DNA of 64,000 nucleotides from Streptomyces chartreusis (GTDB taxonomy: Bacteria; Actinomycetota; Actinomycetes; Streptomycetales; Streptomycetaceae): contig NZ_CP023689.1 of the NCBI RefSeq assembly GCF_008704715.1, positions 248,001-312,000 on the forward strand, written 5' to 3'. The position numbers were made by a program, and so were the translations under genes. The notes under the pieces are model-generated. The model did not search any database. It was not told the DNA's origin and saw nothing but the letters and a program-made list of their open reading frames with translations. Positions 24,226 to 32,279 of the stretch are shown here, one piece after another; the stretch's first letter is position 1, and each line of letters starts with the position of its first letter.

Positions 24226-25278
24226 TCAGCTCGCCAGTGCCATTCCGGGGATGCGCTTGCGGATGGCGTCCAGCTCCGCTTCGTCGGAGACGCCCTGCCA
24301 GTCGTATCGCGGTGTGTAGGGGGCCTGGAGATCGCGCACGTCGTCGTCGGTGAGCTCGATGTCCAGGGAGGCGACGGCGTCGTCGATCTGCTGGATCGAG
24401 CCGGCCCCGACCAGCGGTGCGGTGACGACCGGCCGGCGTCGCAGCCAGGCGAGCGCGATCTGCGCGCGGCCGGCGCCATGGGCGTCCGCGATCCGTCCGA
24501 CCGCCTCGATGATCGCGCGGTTGGACGCCTCCTCGGCGGGCGAGTAGAGCGTGTCGGCGTAGGCGCCGTCGGTGGTGGAGCGGCTCGTCGACCTCGTGTC
24601 GTCCCAGGCGCGGGCGAGGCGGCCGCGGGCCAGCGGCGACCAGATGAGGGTGCCGACGCTCTCGTCCAGGCAGAGCGGGATCATCTCGCGCTCCTCCTCG
24701 CGGGCGAGCAGGTTGTAGTGGTTCTGCATGGTCACGAACCGTGCCCAGCCGTTCTGCTGCTGCAGGTGCAGGGCCTTCGCGAACTCCCATGCGTGCATCG
24801 ACGAGGCACCGAGGTAGCGCACCTTGCCGGCCTTCACGAGGTCGCTCAGCGCTTCGAGGGTCTCCTCGAGCGGCGTGGCGTGGTCGATGCGGTGCACCTG
24901 GTACAGGTCGATGTAGTCGGTCCCGAGCCGGCGCAGGGAGTGGTCGACCTCGGTCATGATGGCCTTCCGCGAGAGCCCCCGGCCGTTCGGCCCCGGGCGC
25001 ATCGGGTGGCGCAGCTTGGTGGCGATCACCACCTCGTCGCGGTCGGCGAAGTCCTTGAGCGCCCGGCCGAGGATCTCCTCGCTGGACCCGTTCGAGTACA
25101 TGTTCGCGGTGTCGAAGAAGTTGATCCCCTTCTCCAACGCGTGCCTGATGAGCGGACGCGCCTCTTCCTCGCCCTTCGACCAGACGGGATGCCCGCGATC
25201 GGGCTCGCCGTACGTCATCGCGCCGATCGCGATCGGGGACACGTCCATGCCGGTCGTGCCGAGTTTGGTGTACTGCAT
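24226..25278 (-). CDS. Aldo/keto reductase
   Basis: 350 residues, a (beta/alpha)8 NADPH-dependent carbonyl reductase. The catalytic tetrad is visible as Asp and Tyr in FFDTANMYSNG, Lys in VIATKLRHPM and His in YQVHRIDHAT. The C-terminal cofactor loop is APLVGAGSIQQIDDA. ATG 25278 follows CGGAGGAGC. The sequence resembles the YajO/AKR11-like group of general aldehyde reductases. The divergent TetR gene and two operators in the 78-base gap indicate repression by that TetR protein and induction by a ligand, likely a reactive aldehyde or a drug. Confidence 0.85.
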   Translation of the reverse strand: MQYTKLGTTGMDVSPIAIGAMTYGEPDRGHPVWSKGEEEARPLIRHALEKGINFFDTANMYSNGSSEEILGRALKDFADRDEVVIATKLRHPMRPGPNGRGLSRKAIMTEVDHSLRRLGTDYIDLYQVHRIDHATPLEETLEALSDLVKAGKVRYLGASSMHAWEFAKALHLQQQNGWARFVTMQNHYNLLAREEEREMIPLCLDESVGTLIWSPLARGRLARAWDDTRSTSRSTTDGAYADTLYSPAEEASNRAIIEAVGRIADAHGAGRAQIALAWLRRRPVVTAPLVGAGSIQQIDDAVASLDIELTDDDVRDLQAPYTPRYDWQGVSDEAELDAIRKRIPGMALAS

Positions 25279-25296
25279 GATGCTCCTCCGATAGGA

Positions 25297-25314
25297 TGTG
25301 GAGACCTCTCCAGA
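25297..25314. promoter_or_regulatory. TetR operator, copy 1
   Basis: TGTGGAGACCTCTCCAGA has perfect arms TGGAGA / TCTCCA around CC. Same arms as copy 2, centre-to-centre distance 24 bp, within the divergent AKR/TetR promoter region. Confidence 0.7.
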
Positions 25315-25320
25315 TAACGT

Positions 25321-25338
25321 AGTGGAGAGTTCTCCACT
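25321..25338. promoter_or_regulatory. TetR operator, copy 2
   Basis: AGTGGAGAGTTCTCCACT is a perfect 18-base palindrome (8-bp arms, GT centre), 18 bases before the tetR GTG. It is the stronger of the two sites and would block both divergent promoters. Confidence 0.75.
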
Positions 25339-25356
25339 TAGCAAGGTGAGGCTCCA

Positions 25357-25893
25357 GTGGTCCGTTCAGACGCACGTGAGAACAGGGCACGCATCCTCGC
25401 GGCAGCCCGCGAGCAGTTCGCCGAGAACGGCAACACGTCGATGAACCAGATCGCGCAGCGCGCAGGCGTCGGCGCCGGCACTCTGTACCGGAACTTTCCG
25501 ACGCGCGAGGCGCTGATTCTGGCGATCTACCAGGAAGAGGTCGAGCGCCTGGTCGGAACCGCGCCCGGCCTGCTGGCGGAGATGCCGCCGCTCGAAGCGC
25601 TTCGGGACTGGACCACCAGCCTTGTCGAGGCCATGCGGAGAAAGCACGGCCTCGGCGACGCCCTCAGCTCCGGCGCGCATCAGACGATCACCGAGCAGAG
25701 CTACGGCCCGGTCATCGCCGCGATCAGCCAACTCCTGGACGCCGGAAAGCAGGACGGCAGCATTCGCGAGGACGCCGACCCCGGCGACTTCCTCCAGCTC
25801 ACGGGCGCGCTGTGGCGCGCGGCGTCGGGACCCGAGGACCGGTCGCCGCGCATGCTGGCCCTCATCCTCGACGGTCTTCGCGCCCGACCGTAG
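25357..25893 (+). CDS. TetR-family repressor of the AKR/SDR operon
   Basis: 178 residues. The N-terminal helix-turn-helix reads ARILAAAREQFAENG, then SMNQIAQRAGVGAGTLYRNF, the classic TetR pattern; the C-terminal part is a variable ligand-binding helical domain. GTG 25357 follows AAGGTGAGG. It lies divergent from the aldo/keto reductase with two matching palindromes between, so autoregulation and repression of the neighbours is the natural reading. The ligand is unknown. Confidence 0.85.
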   Translation: MVRSDARENRARILAAAREQFAENGNTSMNQIAQRAGVGAGTLYRNFPTREALILAIYQEEVERLVGTAPGLLAEMPPLEALRDWTTSLVEAMRRKHGLGDALSSGAHQTITEQSYGPVIAAISQLLDAGKQDGSIREDADPGDFLQLTGALWRAASGPEDRSPRMLALILDGLRARP

Positions 25894-25897
25894 ACGC

Positions 25898-26326
25898 TCA
25901 GTCCAGGCAGAACTCGTTGCCCTCGATGTCCTGCATCACGATGCACGAATCGGTGCCGTCGTACAGCAGGCGCACACGCACCGCGCCGAGCGCGAGGAGC
26001 CGCTCGCACTCGGCCTCGAGCGTGGCGAGGCGCTCTTCGCCGACCAGCCCAGTGCCGACCCTGACGTCGAGATGCACCCGGTTCTTGACGACCTTGCCCT
26101 CGGGAACGCGCTGGAAGAACAACCGTGGACCCACACCTGAGGGATCACTGCAGGCGAACCACGAACCCCGATCCTCAGGAGACCGGGAGCGGTCGAACTC
26201 CTCCCAAGTGGCGAACCCCTTCGGCGGCGGCGATACGACGTACCCCAACACCTCGCACCAGAAGCGAGCGACACGTTCGGGTTCGGCGCAGTCAAAAGTG
26301 ACCTGGAACTGCTTGATCGTCGACAT
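25898..26326 (-). CDS. VOC-family (glyoxalase-like) protein
   Basis: 142 residues in a single VOC fold: FQVTFDCAEPERVARFWCEV starts the first beta-alpha-beta unit and the second ends with CIVMQDIEGNEFCLD. His in NRVHLDVRVG and Glu in GNEFCLD are candidates for metal ligands. Members include glyoxalase-type enzymes and resistance proteins that sequester drugs, so no substrate is assigned. It is tail to tail with tetR and independent of the AKR operon. Confidence 0.75.
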   Translation of the reverse strand: MSTIKQFQVTFDCAEPERVARFWCEVLGYVVSPPPKGFATWEEFDRSRSPEDRGSWFACSDPSGVGPRLFFQRVPEGKVVKNRVHLDVRVGTGLVGEERLATLEAECERLLALGAVRVRLLYDGTDSCIVMQDIEGNEFCLD

Positions 26327-26384
26327 CGGCGCACCCTAACAGGGGGCTCTGCCGCTCATCTCCCGGTGCTGGTGCGGCACTTGC

Positions 26385-28274
26385 TCAATCACGGCCATCG
26401 GGGCGCTGGAGCAGCGGGCGCAGCGTCTCGATGACGCTCGGATCGTCCACCGTGGACGGGATCGGTTCGTCGTGGCCGTCGGCGATACCGCGCATCGTCT
26501 TGCGCAGGATCTTCCCCGAGCGCGTCTTGGGCAGGGCGGCCACGACGGCGACCTCCTTGAGGGAGGCGACGGCACCGATGCGCTCGCGCACGAGCCGGAC
26601 CAGTTCCGCCTCGACCTCCTTCGGGTCGCGGTCGGTGCCCGCCTTCAGGACGACGAAGCCGCGCGGCACCTGCCCCTTGAGGGCGTCCGCGACGCCGATC
26701 ACGGCGCATTCGGCGACGTCGGGGTGCGCGGCCAGGGCCTCCTCCATGCTGCCGGTGGACAGCCGGTGTCCGGCGACGTTGATGACGTCGTCGGTGCGGC
26801 CCATGACATAGACGTATCCGTCCTCGTCGATGTGCCCGCTGTCGCCGGTGAGGTAGTAGCCGTCGTAGGCGGAGAGGTACGAGGCGACGTAGCGGTCGTC
26901 GTCGTTCCAGAGGGTGGGCAGGGAACCGGGTGGCAGGGGGAGCTTCACGACGATCGCGCCGTCGACGCCCGCCTCCACGGGCTGCCCCGCCGGGTCGAGG
27001 ACGCGGACGTCCCAGCCTGGCAGGGGGCGGGTGGGCGAGCCCGGTTTCACGGGGGCGGCCTCGATGCCGACCGGGTTGGCGACGATCGGCCAGCCCGTCT
27101 CGGTCTGCCACCAGTGGTCGATCACCGGGATGTCCAGGAGGGTGGCGGCCCAGTGGTACGTCTCGGGGTCGAGGCGCTCACCGGCGAGGAAGAGATAGCG
27201 CAGCCCGGAGAGGTCGTACTCGGCGGTGAGGGTGCCCTTCGGGTCCTCCTTCCTGATGGCGCGGAAGGCCGTGGGCGCCGTGAACATGGTCTTGACGCCG
27301 TGCTCGGCGGCGACCCGCCAGTACTGGCCCGCGTCCGGGGTGCCGACCGGCTTGCCCTCGTAGAGCACGGTCGTGGCGCCGGCCAGCAGCGGCCCGTAGA
27401 CGATGTACGAGTGCCCGACGACCCAGCCGACGTCGGAGCCGGTGAACATCGTCTCGCCCGGGCCGATGTCGTACACCGCACCCATCGACCAGTGCAGAGC
27501 CACGGCACAACCGCCGCAGTCGCGGACAACTCCCTTGGGCTTCCCGGTCGTTCCGGACGTGTAGAGGATGTAGAGCGGATCGGTCGCGGCCACCGGCACA
27601 CAGTCGGCCGGCGACGCGTCGGCGACCAGGTCGGACCAGTCGAGGTCGTCCGGCCCCAACTCGGCCCGTTCCTGCGGCCGTTGCAGGATCACCTGCTTGT
27701 ACGGCTTGTGCCCGGCGAGTTCGATCGCCCGGTCCAGCAGCGGCTTGTACGGGATGACACGCTTGCCCTCGATGCCGCAGGAGGCGGAGACGACCACCTT
27801 GGGGGTGGCGTCGTCGATACGGACCGCGAGTTCGGGCGGCGCGAACCCGCCGAAGACGACCGAGTGGACGGCGCCGATGCGTGCGCAGGCCAGCATCGCG
27901 ATGGCGGCCTCGGGGACCATCGGCATGTAGATGACCACACGGTCGCCCTGCCCCACACCGAGCCCGGTGAGCGCCCCGGCGAAGGCCGCCACCTCGTCCC
28001 GCAGGCCGGCGTAGGTGTAGGTGCGCCGGGTGCCGGTCACCGGTGAGTCGTAGATGAGCGCGGCCTGTTCGCCCCGGCCGGCCTCGACATGCCGGTCCAC
28101 CGCGTTGAAGCAGACGTTGAGGCGGCCGTCCGGGAACCAGCGGTAAAAGGGCGCGGCCGAGGAGTCCAGGGCACGGGACGGCGCCACCTCCCAGTCGACG
28201 CCCTCCGCCGCCCGCAGCCAGAACCTCTCCGGGTCTTCGAGGCTGGTCCGAAAGACGTCCTCGTACATTCCCAT
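26385..28274 (-). CDS. prpE: Propionyl-CoA synthetase (acyl-CoA synthetase)
   Basis: 629 residues, ANL superfamily. The phosphate-binding loop is YTSGTTGKPKG, the adenylate-binding motif is HWWQTETGWP, the A8 hinge lies around LTGDSGHIDEDG and the catalytic Lys is in TRSGKILRKTM. SMGAVYDIGPGETMF and the close match to acetyl-CoA synthetases with a shorter N-terminus favour PrpE over Acs. It activates propionate (possibly acetate) with ATP and CoA in the cytoplasm. Monocistronic; ATG 28274. Confidence 0.85.
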   Translation of the reverse strand: MGMYEDVFRTSLEDPERFWLRAAEGVDWEVAPSRALDSSAAPFYRWFPDGRLNVCFNAVDRHVEAGRGEQAALIYDSPVTGTRRTYTYAGLRDEVAAFAGALTGLGVGQGDRVVIYMPMVPEAAIAMLACARIGAVHSVVFGGFAPPELAVRIDDATPKVVVSASCGIEGKRVIPYKPLLDRAIELAGHKPYKQVILQRPQERAELGPDDLDWSDLVADASPADCVPVAATDPLYILYTSGTTGKPKGVVRDCGGCAVALHWSMGAVYDIGPGETMFTGSDVGWVVGHSYIVYGPLLAGATTVLYEGKPVGTPDAGQYWRVAAEHGVKTMFTAPTAFRAIRKEDPKGTLTAEYDLSGLRYLFLAGERLDPETYHWAATLLDIPVIDHWWQTETGWPIVANPVGIEAAPVKPGSPTRPLPGWDVRVLDPAGQPVEAGVDGAIVVKLPLPPGSLPTLWNDDDRYVASYLSAYDGYYLTGDSGHIDEDGYVYVMGRTDDVINVAGHRLSTGSMEEALAAHPDVAECAVIGVADALKGQVPRGFVVLKAGTDRDPKEVEAELVRLVRERIGAVASLKEVAVVAALPKTRSGKILRKTMRGIADGHDEPIPSTVDDPSVIETLRPLLQRPDGRD

Positions 28275-28624
28275 CGCGCTCTCCTTGACCCGAGTCGTGG
28301 TGGCCCGCCTGCCACCATGTCACACGTTGATCATGTGATCGCCAAGTCATGAGCGACCTTCTTGACCGCGTCACCCGGGGTGCGGGTACGCCCGACAGCC
28401 GCCCGGCCTGGTGAGTGCCGATTCTCACGAGCGGTCATTGGGGATCCCGCCGGCTGCGCGGGTCGCGTCCTCGACCTCACACCGGCTCCCTCTTGTCCCG
28501 GGCGGCATGCCACCCGTACGCTCACTCTCCGTACCGACCAGCCGGTATGACACGCGGATGAGCCGGTAGGTGACGCCGGCCGCCGGGTGAACGCGTAATG
28601 CGACCGTCGAAGGAGCCGCCGGAG
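28275..28624. other. Divergent promoter region prpE / oxidoreductase, no gene
   Basis: 350 bases. It holds an imperfect 16-base inverted repeat TACCGACCAGCCGGTA at 28532-28547 (six of eight arm positions pair) and a second GAGCCGGTAGG half-site about 16 bases on, 60-90 bases before the oxidoreductase ATG. This could be a TetR-type operator, but the symmetry is weak. Nothing else was recognised. Confidence 0.35.
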
Positions 28625-29632
28625 ATGAGCAGGATCAACCGCCAGGTGCGCCTGGCCGCGCGTCCCGTGGGAGAGCCTCGGCCCACCGACTGGGAGCACG
28701 TCGAGGAGCCGGTCGGGCAGCCCGGCGACGGTGAGTTCCTGGTGCAGGTGCTCTGCCTGTCGATCGACCCGGCGATGCGCGGCTGGATGAACGCGGGCAG
28801 GTCCTACATCCGCCCGGTGGAGCTGGGCGAGGTGATGCGCGCCGGAGCGGTGGGGCGGGTGATCGAGTCCCGGCACTCCGGGTTCGCGGTCGGCGACCAT
28901 GTGTCGGGCTCGTTCGGCGTGCAGGAGTACTGCGTTTCGAACGGTCGCGACGTGACCAAGGTCGACCCGGCGGCGGCCCCCTTGCCGACGTATCTCGGCA
29001 CGCTGGGCATGTCGGGCCTGACGGCGTACTTCGGCCTGATCGACGTCGGGCGCCCCCAGCCCGGCCAGACCGTCGTGGTCTCGGGAGCGGCAGGGGCCGT
29101 CGGCAGCATCGTCGGGCAGGTCGCCAAGAACCTTGGCTGCCGTGTCATCGGCATCGCCGGCGGCGAGGCCAAGTGCCGGCTGGTGGTGGACGAGTTCGGG
29201 TTCGACGCCGCGATCGACTACCAGAAGGAGGACATCCGCAAGGCGCTGCGCGAGCACGCCCCCGACGGGGTCGACGTGTACTTCGACAACGTCGGCGGCG
29301 ACATTCTGGACGCCGTACTGCTCCGGCTCGCCCGCGGTGCCCGCATCGTCGTCTGCGGCGCGATCTCCCAGTACAACAGCACACAGCCGCAAGGCCCCGC
29401 CAACTACCTGTCGCTGCTGGTGAACCGTGCCTCCATGACGGGCATCGTGGTGTTCGACTACGCCGACCGGTACGGCGAGGGCATCGCGCAACTGGCCAAG
29501 TGGCGGGCGGAGGGCCGGCTGACGTCCCTGGAGGACGTCGTGTCCGGGTCGGTCGCGGAGTTCCCCGAAACCCTGATGCGCCTGTTCCGTGGTGACAACC
29601 GCGGCAAGTTGGTGCTGAAGATCGCGGACTGA
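28625..29632 (+). CDS. NADPH-dependent MDR oxidoreductase (enone/alkenal reductase type)
   Basis: 335 residues, zinc-free medium-chain dehydrogenase. Landmarks are LCLSIDPAMRGWMN, ELGEVMRAGAVGRVIES, the Rossmann motif SGAAGAVGSIVGQVAKN and FDNVGGDILDAVL. This is the CurA/leukotriene-B4-12-hydroxydehydrogenase-like group, which reduces activated C=C bonds. ATG 28625 follows AAGGAGCCGCCGGAG. A zinc-type ADH starts 29 bases after its stop on the same strand, so the two are probably an operon. Confidence 0.85.
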   Translation: MSRINRQVRLAARPVGEPRPTDWEHVEEPVGQPGDGEFLVQVLCLSIDPAMRGWMNAGRSYIRPVELGEVMRAGAVGRVIESRHSGFAVGDHVSGSFGVQEYCVSNGRDVTKVDPAAAPLPTYLGTLGMSGLTAYFGLIDVGRPQPGQTVVVSGAAGAVGSIVGQVAKNLGCRVIGIAGGEAKCRLVVDEFGFDAAIDYQKEDIRKALREHAPDGVDVYFDNVGGDILDAVLLRLARGARIVVCGAISQYNSTQPQGPANYLSLLVNRASMTGIVVFDYADRYGEGIAQLAKWRAEGRLTSLEDVVSGSVAEFPETLMRLFRGDNRGKLVLKIAD

Positions 29633-29661
29633 GCGGACCGAAGAGGGGAGGGAGAGATCCG

Positions 29662-30714
29662 ATGAAGGCACTGACCTACCACGGCCGCCATGACATCCGG
29701 TACGGCGATGTCCCCGACGCGGCCGTAACCAACCCCACCGACGCGGTGGTGCGGGTGACCTCGGCCGGCATCTGCGGCAGCGACCTGCACATCTACGGCG
29801 GCCACCCGTTCAGCCCGGAGCTGGGCTACACACCGGGACATGAATGCGTCGGCGTGGTCGTCGAGACCGGCGGCCAGGTCACCCGCTTCAAGCCCGGCGA
29901 CCGGGTCCTGGTGCCCGCCTCCGTCGGCTGTGCGCAGTGCCGGTCGTGCGCGGCCGGGTTCACGGCCCGGTGCGAGCGCGCGAAGTCGAGCATGGAGCTC
30001 TGCTACGGCGTGAGCCCGCAGCTCCAGGGCAGCCAGGCCCAGGCGCTGGCGGTGCCCTGCGCCGACGTCAATCTGGTGCGACTGCCCGAGAGCATCTCCG
30101 ACGAGGCCGCCCTCGTCCTGACGGACAACGCGCCCACCGCCTGGTACGGCTGTCGGCGCGCCCGCATCCAGCCCGGCGAGACGGTCCTGGTCGTCGGCCT
30201 CGGTCCGGTCGGTCTCATGGCGGCGCAGTCCGCCTTCGCGATGGGCGCCGCGCGGGTGCTGGGCACGGACCTGGTCGCGGAGCGCCGTGCCTTCGCCGCG
30301 ACCCTGGGTGTCGAGCCTGTCGAGGGCGAGGACGTGCGGGCGGCGATACGGGAGATGACCGGCGGACGCGGGCCGGACGCCGTGGTCGAGGCTGTGGGCT
30401 CGGACGCGACCATCGAGCTGGCCCTCAAGGCCGTACGACAGGCCGGCCGGGTGAGTGTCATCGGTGTCAGCCAGAACAAGGCGTTCCCCTTCCACATGGG
30501 ACTGGCGCAGATCAAGGAACTCGAGTTCGCGATCGGGCTGTGTTCGGTGCATTACGAACTCCCTCCCCTGATCGCCCTCACCCAGGCCGGCAGGATCAAG
30601 CCCGAGGCCGTGGTCTCCCACCACTTCGCGCTGTCCGAGGGCCCGGCGGCGTACGAACTGTTCGCGGGGCGGGCCGACGGCGTCCGCAAGATCGTTCTCG
30701 ATCCGACCCGCTGA
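29662..30714 (+). CDS. Zinc-dependent alcohol dehydrogenase (MDR)
   Basis: 350 residues. Catalytic-zinc residues are Cys in GICGSDLHIYGG and the GHE motif TPGHECVGVV; the structural-zinc Cys set lies in CAQCRSCAAGFTARC. The cofactor loop is VVGLGPVGLMAAQ with a following Asp (GTDLVAERR), suggesting NAD. The ATG follows GGGGAGGGAGAG. It probably oxidises an alcohol or polyol; its partner enone reductase upstream and the terminator downstream define a two-gene operon. Confidence 0.85.
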   Translation: MKALTYHGRHDIRYGDVPDAAVTNPTDAVVRVTSAGICGSDLHIYGGHPFSPELGYTPGHECVGVVVETGGQVTRFKPGDRVLVPASVGCAQCRSCAAGFTARCERAKSSMELCYGVSPQLQGSQAQALAVPCADVNLVRLPESISDEAALVLTDNAPTAWYGCRRARIQPGETVLVVGLGPVGLMAAQSAFAMGAARVLGTDLVAERRAFAATLGVEPVEGEDVRAAIREMTGGRGPDAVVEAVGSDATIELALKAVRQAGRVSVIGVSQNKAFPFHMGLAQIKELEFAIGLCSVHYELPPLIALTQAGRIKPEAVVSHHFALSEGPAAYELFAGRADGVRKIVLDPTR

Positions 30715-30724
30715 CGATTCTTCG

Positions 30725-30755
30725 CGGGCCGCCTCGGTGTTGTCGGGGCGGCCCG
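30725..30755 (+). terminator. Terminator after the ADH gene
   Basis: CGGGCCGCC and GGCGGCCCG form a 9-bp stem with a 13-base loop, ten bases after the ADH stop. The rest of the gap to 31034 shows no gene. Confidence 0.6.
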
Positions 30756-31034
30756 TTGCCGTGTCCTGGGGTCAAGCAGCCACACTCCGGGCCCAAGCAG
30801 TCGTGCCCTGGTGCCGCGGCAGCCTCATTCGGCCATTCCCCGCCCGTCCGTGGACACCGGACACTCTGAATGGAACGCTCGCTCCAGACCGCGGGCAGTA
30901 CCCAGATGGCGCCCCGGCCGCGCCGACGCCGTTCCCGTTCCCCGCACGAGCCGCGCACCCGCTCATCAGCACGAAGTCCTCGCAGCCGCAGAGTCCTGGT
31001 ACGCCCGGAATGCTCGCCGAGAGGGGTTCACCTC

Positions 31035-32279
31035 ATGAAGTCCATGGCCGCCACGGCCGCAACTGCCGTCGTGCTTCTGTCCATTGCGGCGCATCCCGCC
31101 GCCCTCGCCGCCGCTCCCCCGGCCTCCGCGCCCGCCCCCACGGAGTTCACCGTCGACACCACGTCCGACGCGATCGACGCCGATGGCTCGGACGGCCGGT
31201 GTCTGACCGCTTCGGGCGCGTGCAGTCTGCGTGCCGCGGTGATGGCCGCCAACGCCCGCCCCGGCAGCACGATCACGCTGCCTCCCGGCCACTACCGGCT
31301 GACGATCCCGCCCGACCCGCGGCTGATCATCGGCGACAACCCCGACCCCACCACGGGCGACCTCAACGTCGCTGCCCAGACGACGATCAAGGGTGCCGGC
31401 GCACGGACCACGGTCATCGACGCCAACCACCTGGACCGCGCCTTCCGCATGCAGGCGGACAGTCGGCTGTCCGATCTGACGATCACCGGTGGAGTGACCA
31501 GGCAACGCGAACTGCCCATCACCGACACCGGCGGCGGGGCGATCGCCAACGGACATCACATGACGCTGCGACGGGTCACGGTGACCGGGAATTCCGCCGG
31601 CTACGGCGGGGGCATCTTCAACGTCCCCGGCTCCCACCTCGATCTGATCGACAGCACCGTCAGCAGGAATGTCGCGGGCGAGGCCGGCGGCATCCGGTTC
31701 GACGACACCGGCACCGTGACCAACTCGACGATCGCGGACAACCGGGTGACGAACCCCGGGGACCGCCCGGGCAGCCTCGCCGGTTACGGCGGGGGCATCG
31801 ACATCCGCGGGAGGGGACCCGTGGAGATCCTCAACTCGACCATCACCGGGAACCGTTCGAGCGACGGCGGGGGCGGCATCAACTTCGCCCCCGCCTACCT
31901 CGACAGCCTGCCCTCACCGATCCCCGACGTCATCGATCTGCCTCTGGGGCGTATGACGCTGCGCAACTCCATCATCGCGGGCAACACGGTCAACGGCGCG
32001 CCGGCCGACTGCAAGAAGGCCTTCGCCACCATCGCGTCGCTGAGCAACAACCTGGACAGTGACGGCAGTTGCCGACTCACGGCACCCGGCGATCTGCCCA
32101 GCCGCACCCCGCGGATCGGCCCGCTCGCGGACAACGGCGGCCCCACCGACACGGTCGCGCTGCTGCCCGGCAGCCCGGCTCTGGACGCGGCTGACGGCTG
32201 CCCGGCCACGGATCAGCGTGGCGTCGCGCGCCCGCAGGGCGCGCCCTGCGACATCGGCGCCTACGAGCACACGTCATGA
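31035..32279 (+). CDS. Secreted CSLREA-type beta-helix protein
   Basis: 414 residues. A Sec signal peptide (cleavage after about ALA-AAPP, residue 26) is followed by the CSLREA-like entry motif SGACSLRAAVMAANA and a parallel beta-helix made of repeated TITGN/N-S-T-I turns (TGNSAGYGGGIF, NSTITGNRSSDGGGG, NSIIAGNTV). The C-terminus PGSPALDAADGCPATDQRG...GAYEH is the choice-of-anchor-Q ending. Such proteins are extracellular and may bind or degrade polysaccharide. ATG 31035 is chosen as start of the signal peptide, after GAGAGGGG. Its stop overlaps the carboxylesterase ATG (ATGA). Confidence 0.75.
   Translation: MKSMAATAATAVVLLSIAAHPAALAAAPPASAPAPTEFTVDTTSDAIDADGSDGRCLTASGACSLRAAVMAANARPGSTITLPPGHYRLTIPPDPRLIIGDNPDPTTGDLNVAAQTTIKGAGARTTVIDANHLDRAFRMQADSRLSDLTITGGVTRQRELPITDTGGGAIANGHHMTLRRVTVTGNSAGYGGGIFNVPGSHLDLIDSTVSRNVAGEAGGIRFDDTGTVTNSTIADNRVTNPGDRPGSLAGYGGGIDIRGRGPVEILNSTITGNRSSDGGGGINFAPAYLDSLPSPIPDVIDLPLGRMTLRNSIIAGNTVNGAPADCKKAFATIASLSNNLDSDGSCRLTAPGDLPSRTPRIGPLADNGGPTDTVALLPGSPALDAADGCPATDQRGVARPQGAPCDIGAYEHTS

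Noticed and set aside
26472..28046. Long plus-strand frame opposite prpE
   Set aside because: Antisense shadow with no recognisable motif; the minus-strand PrpE motifs are complete.
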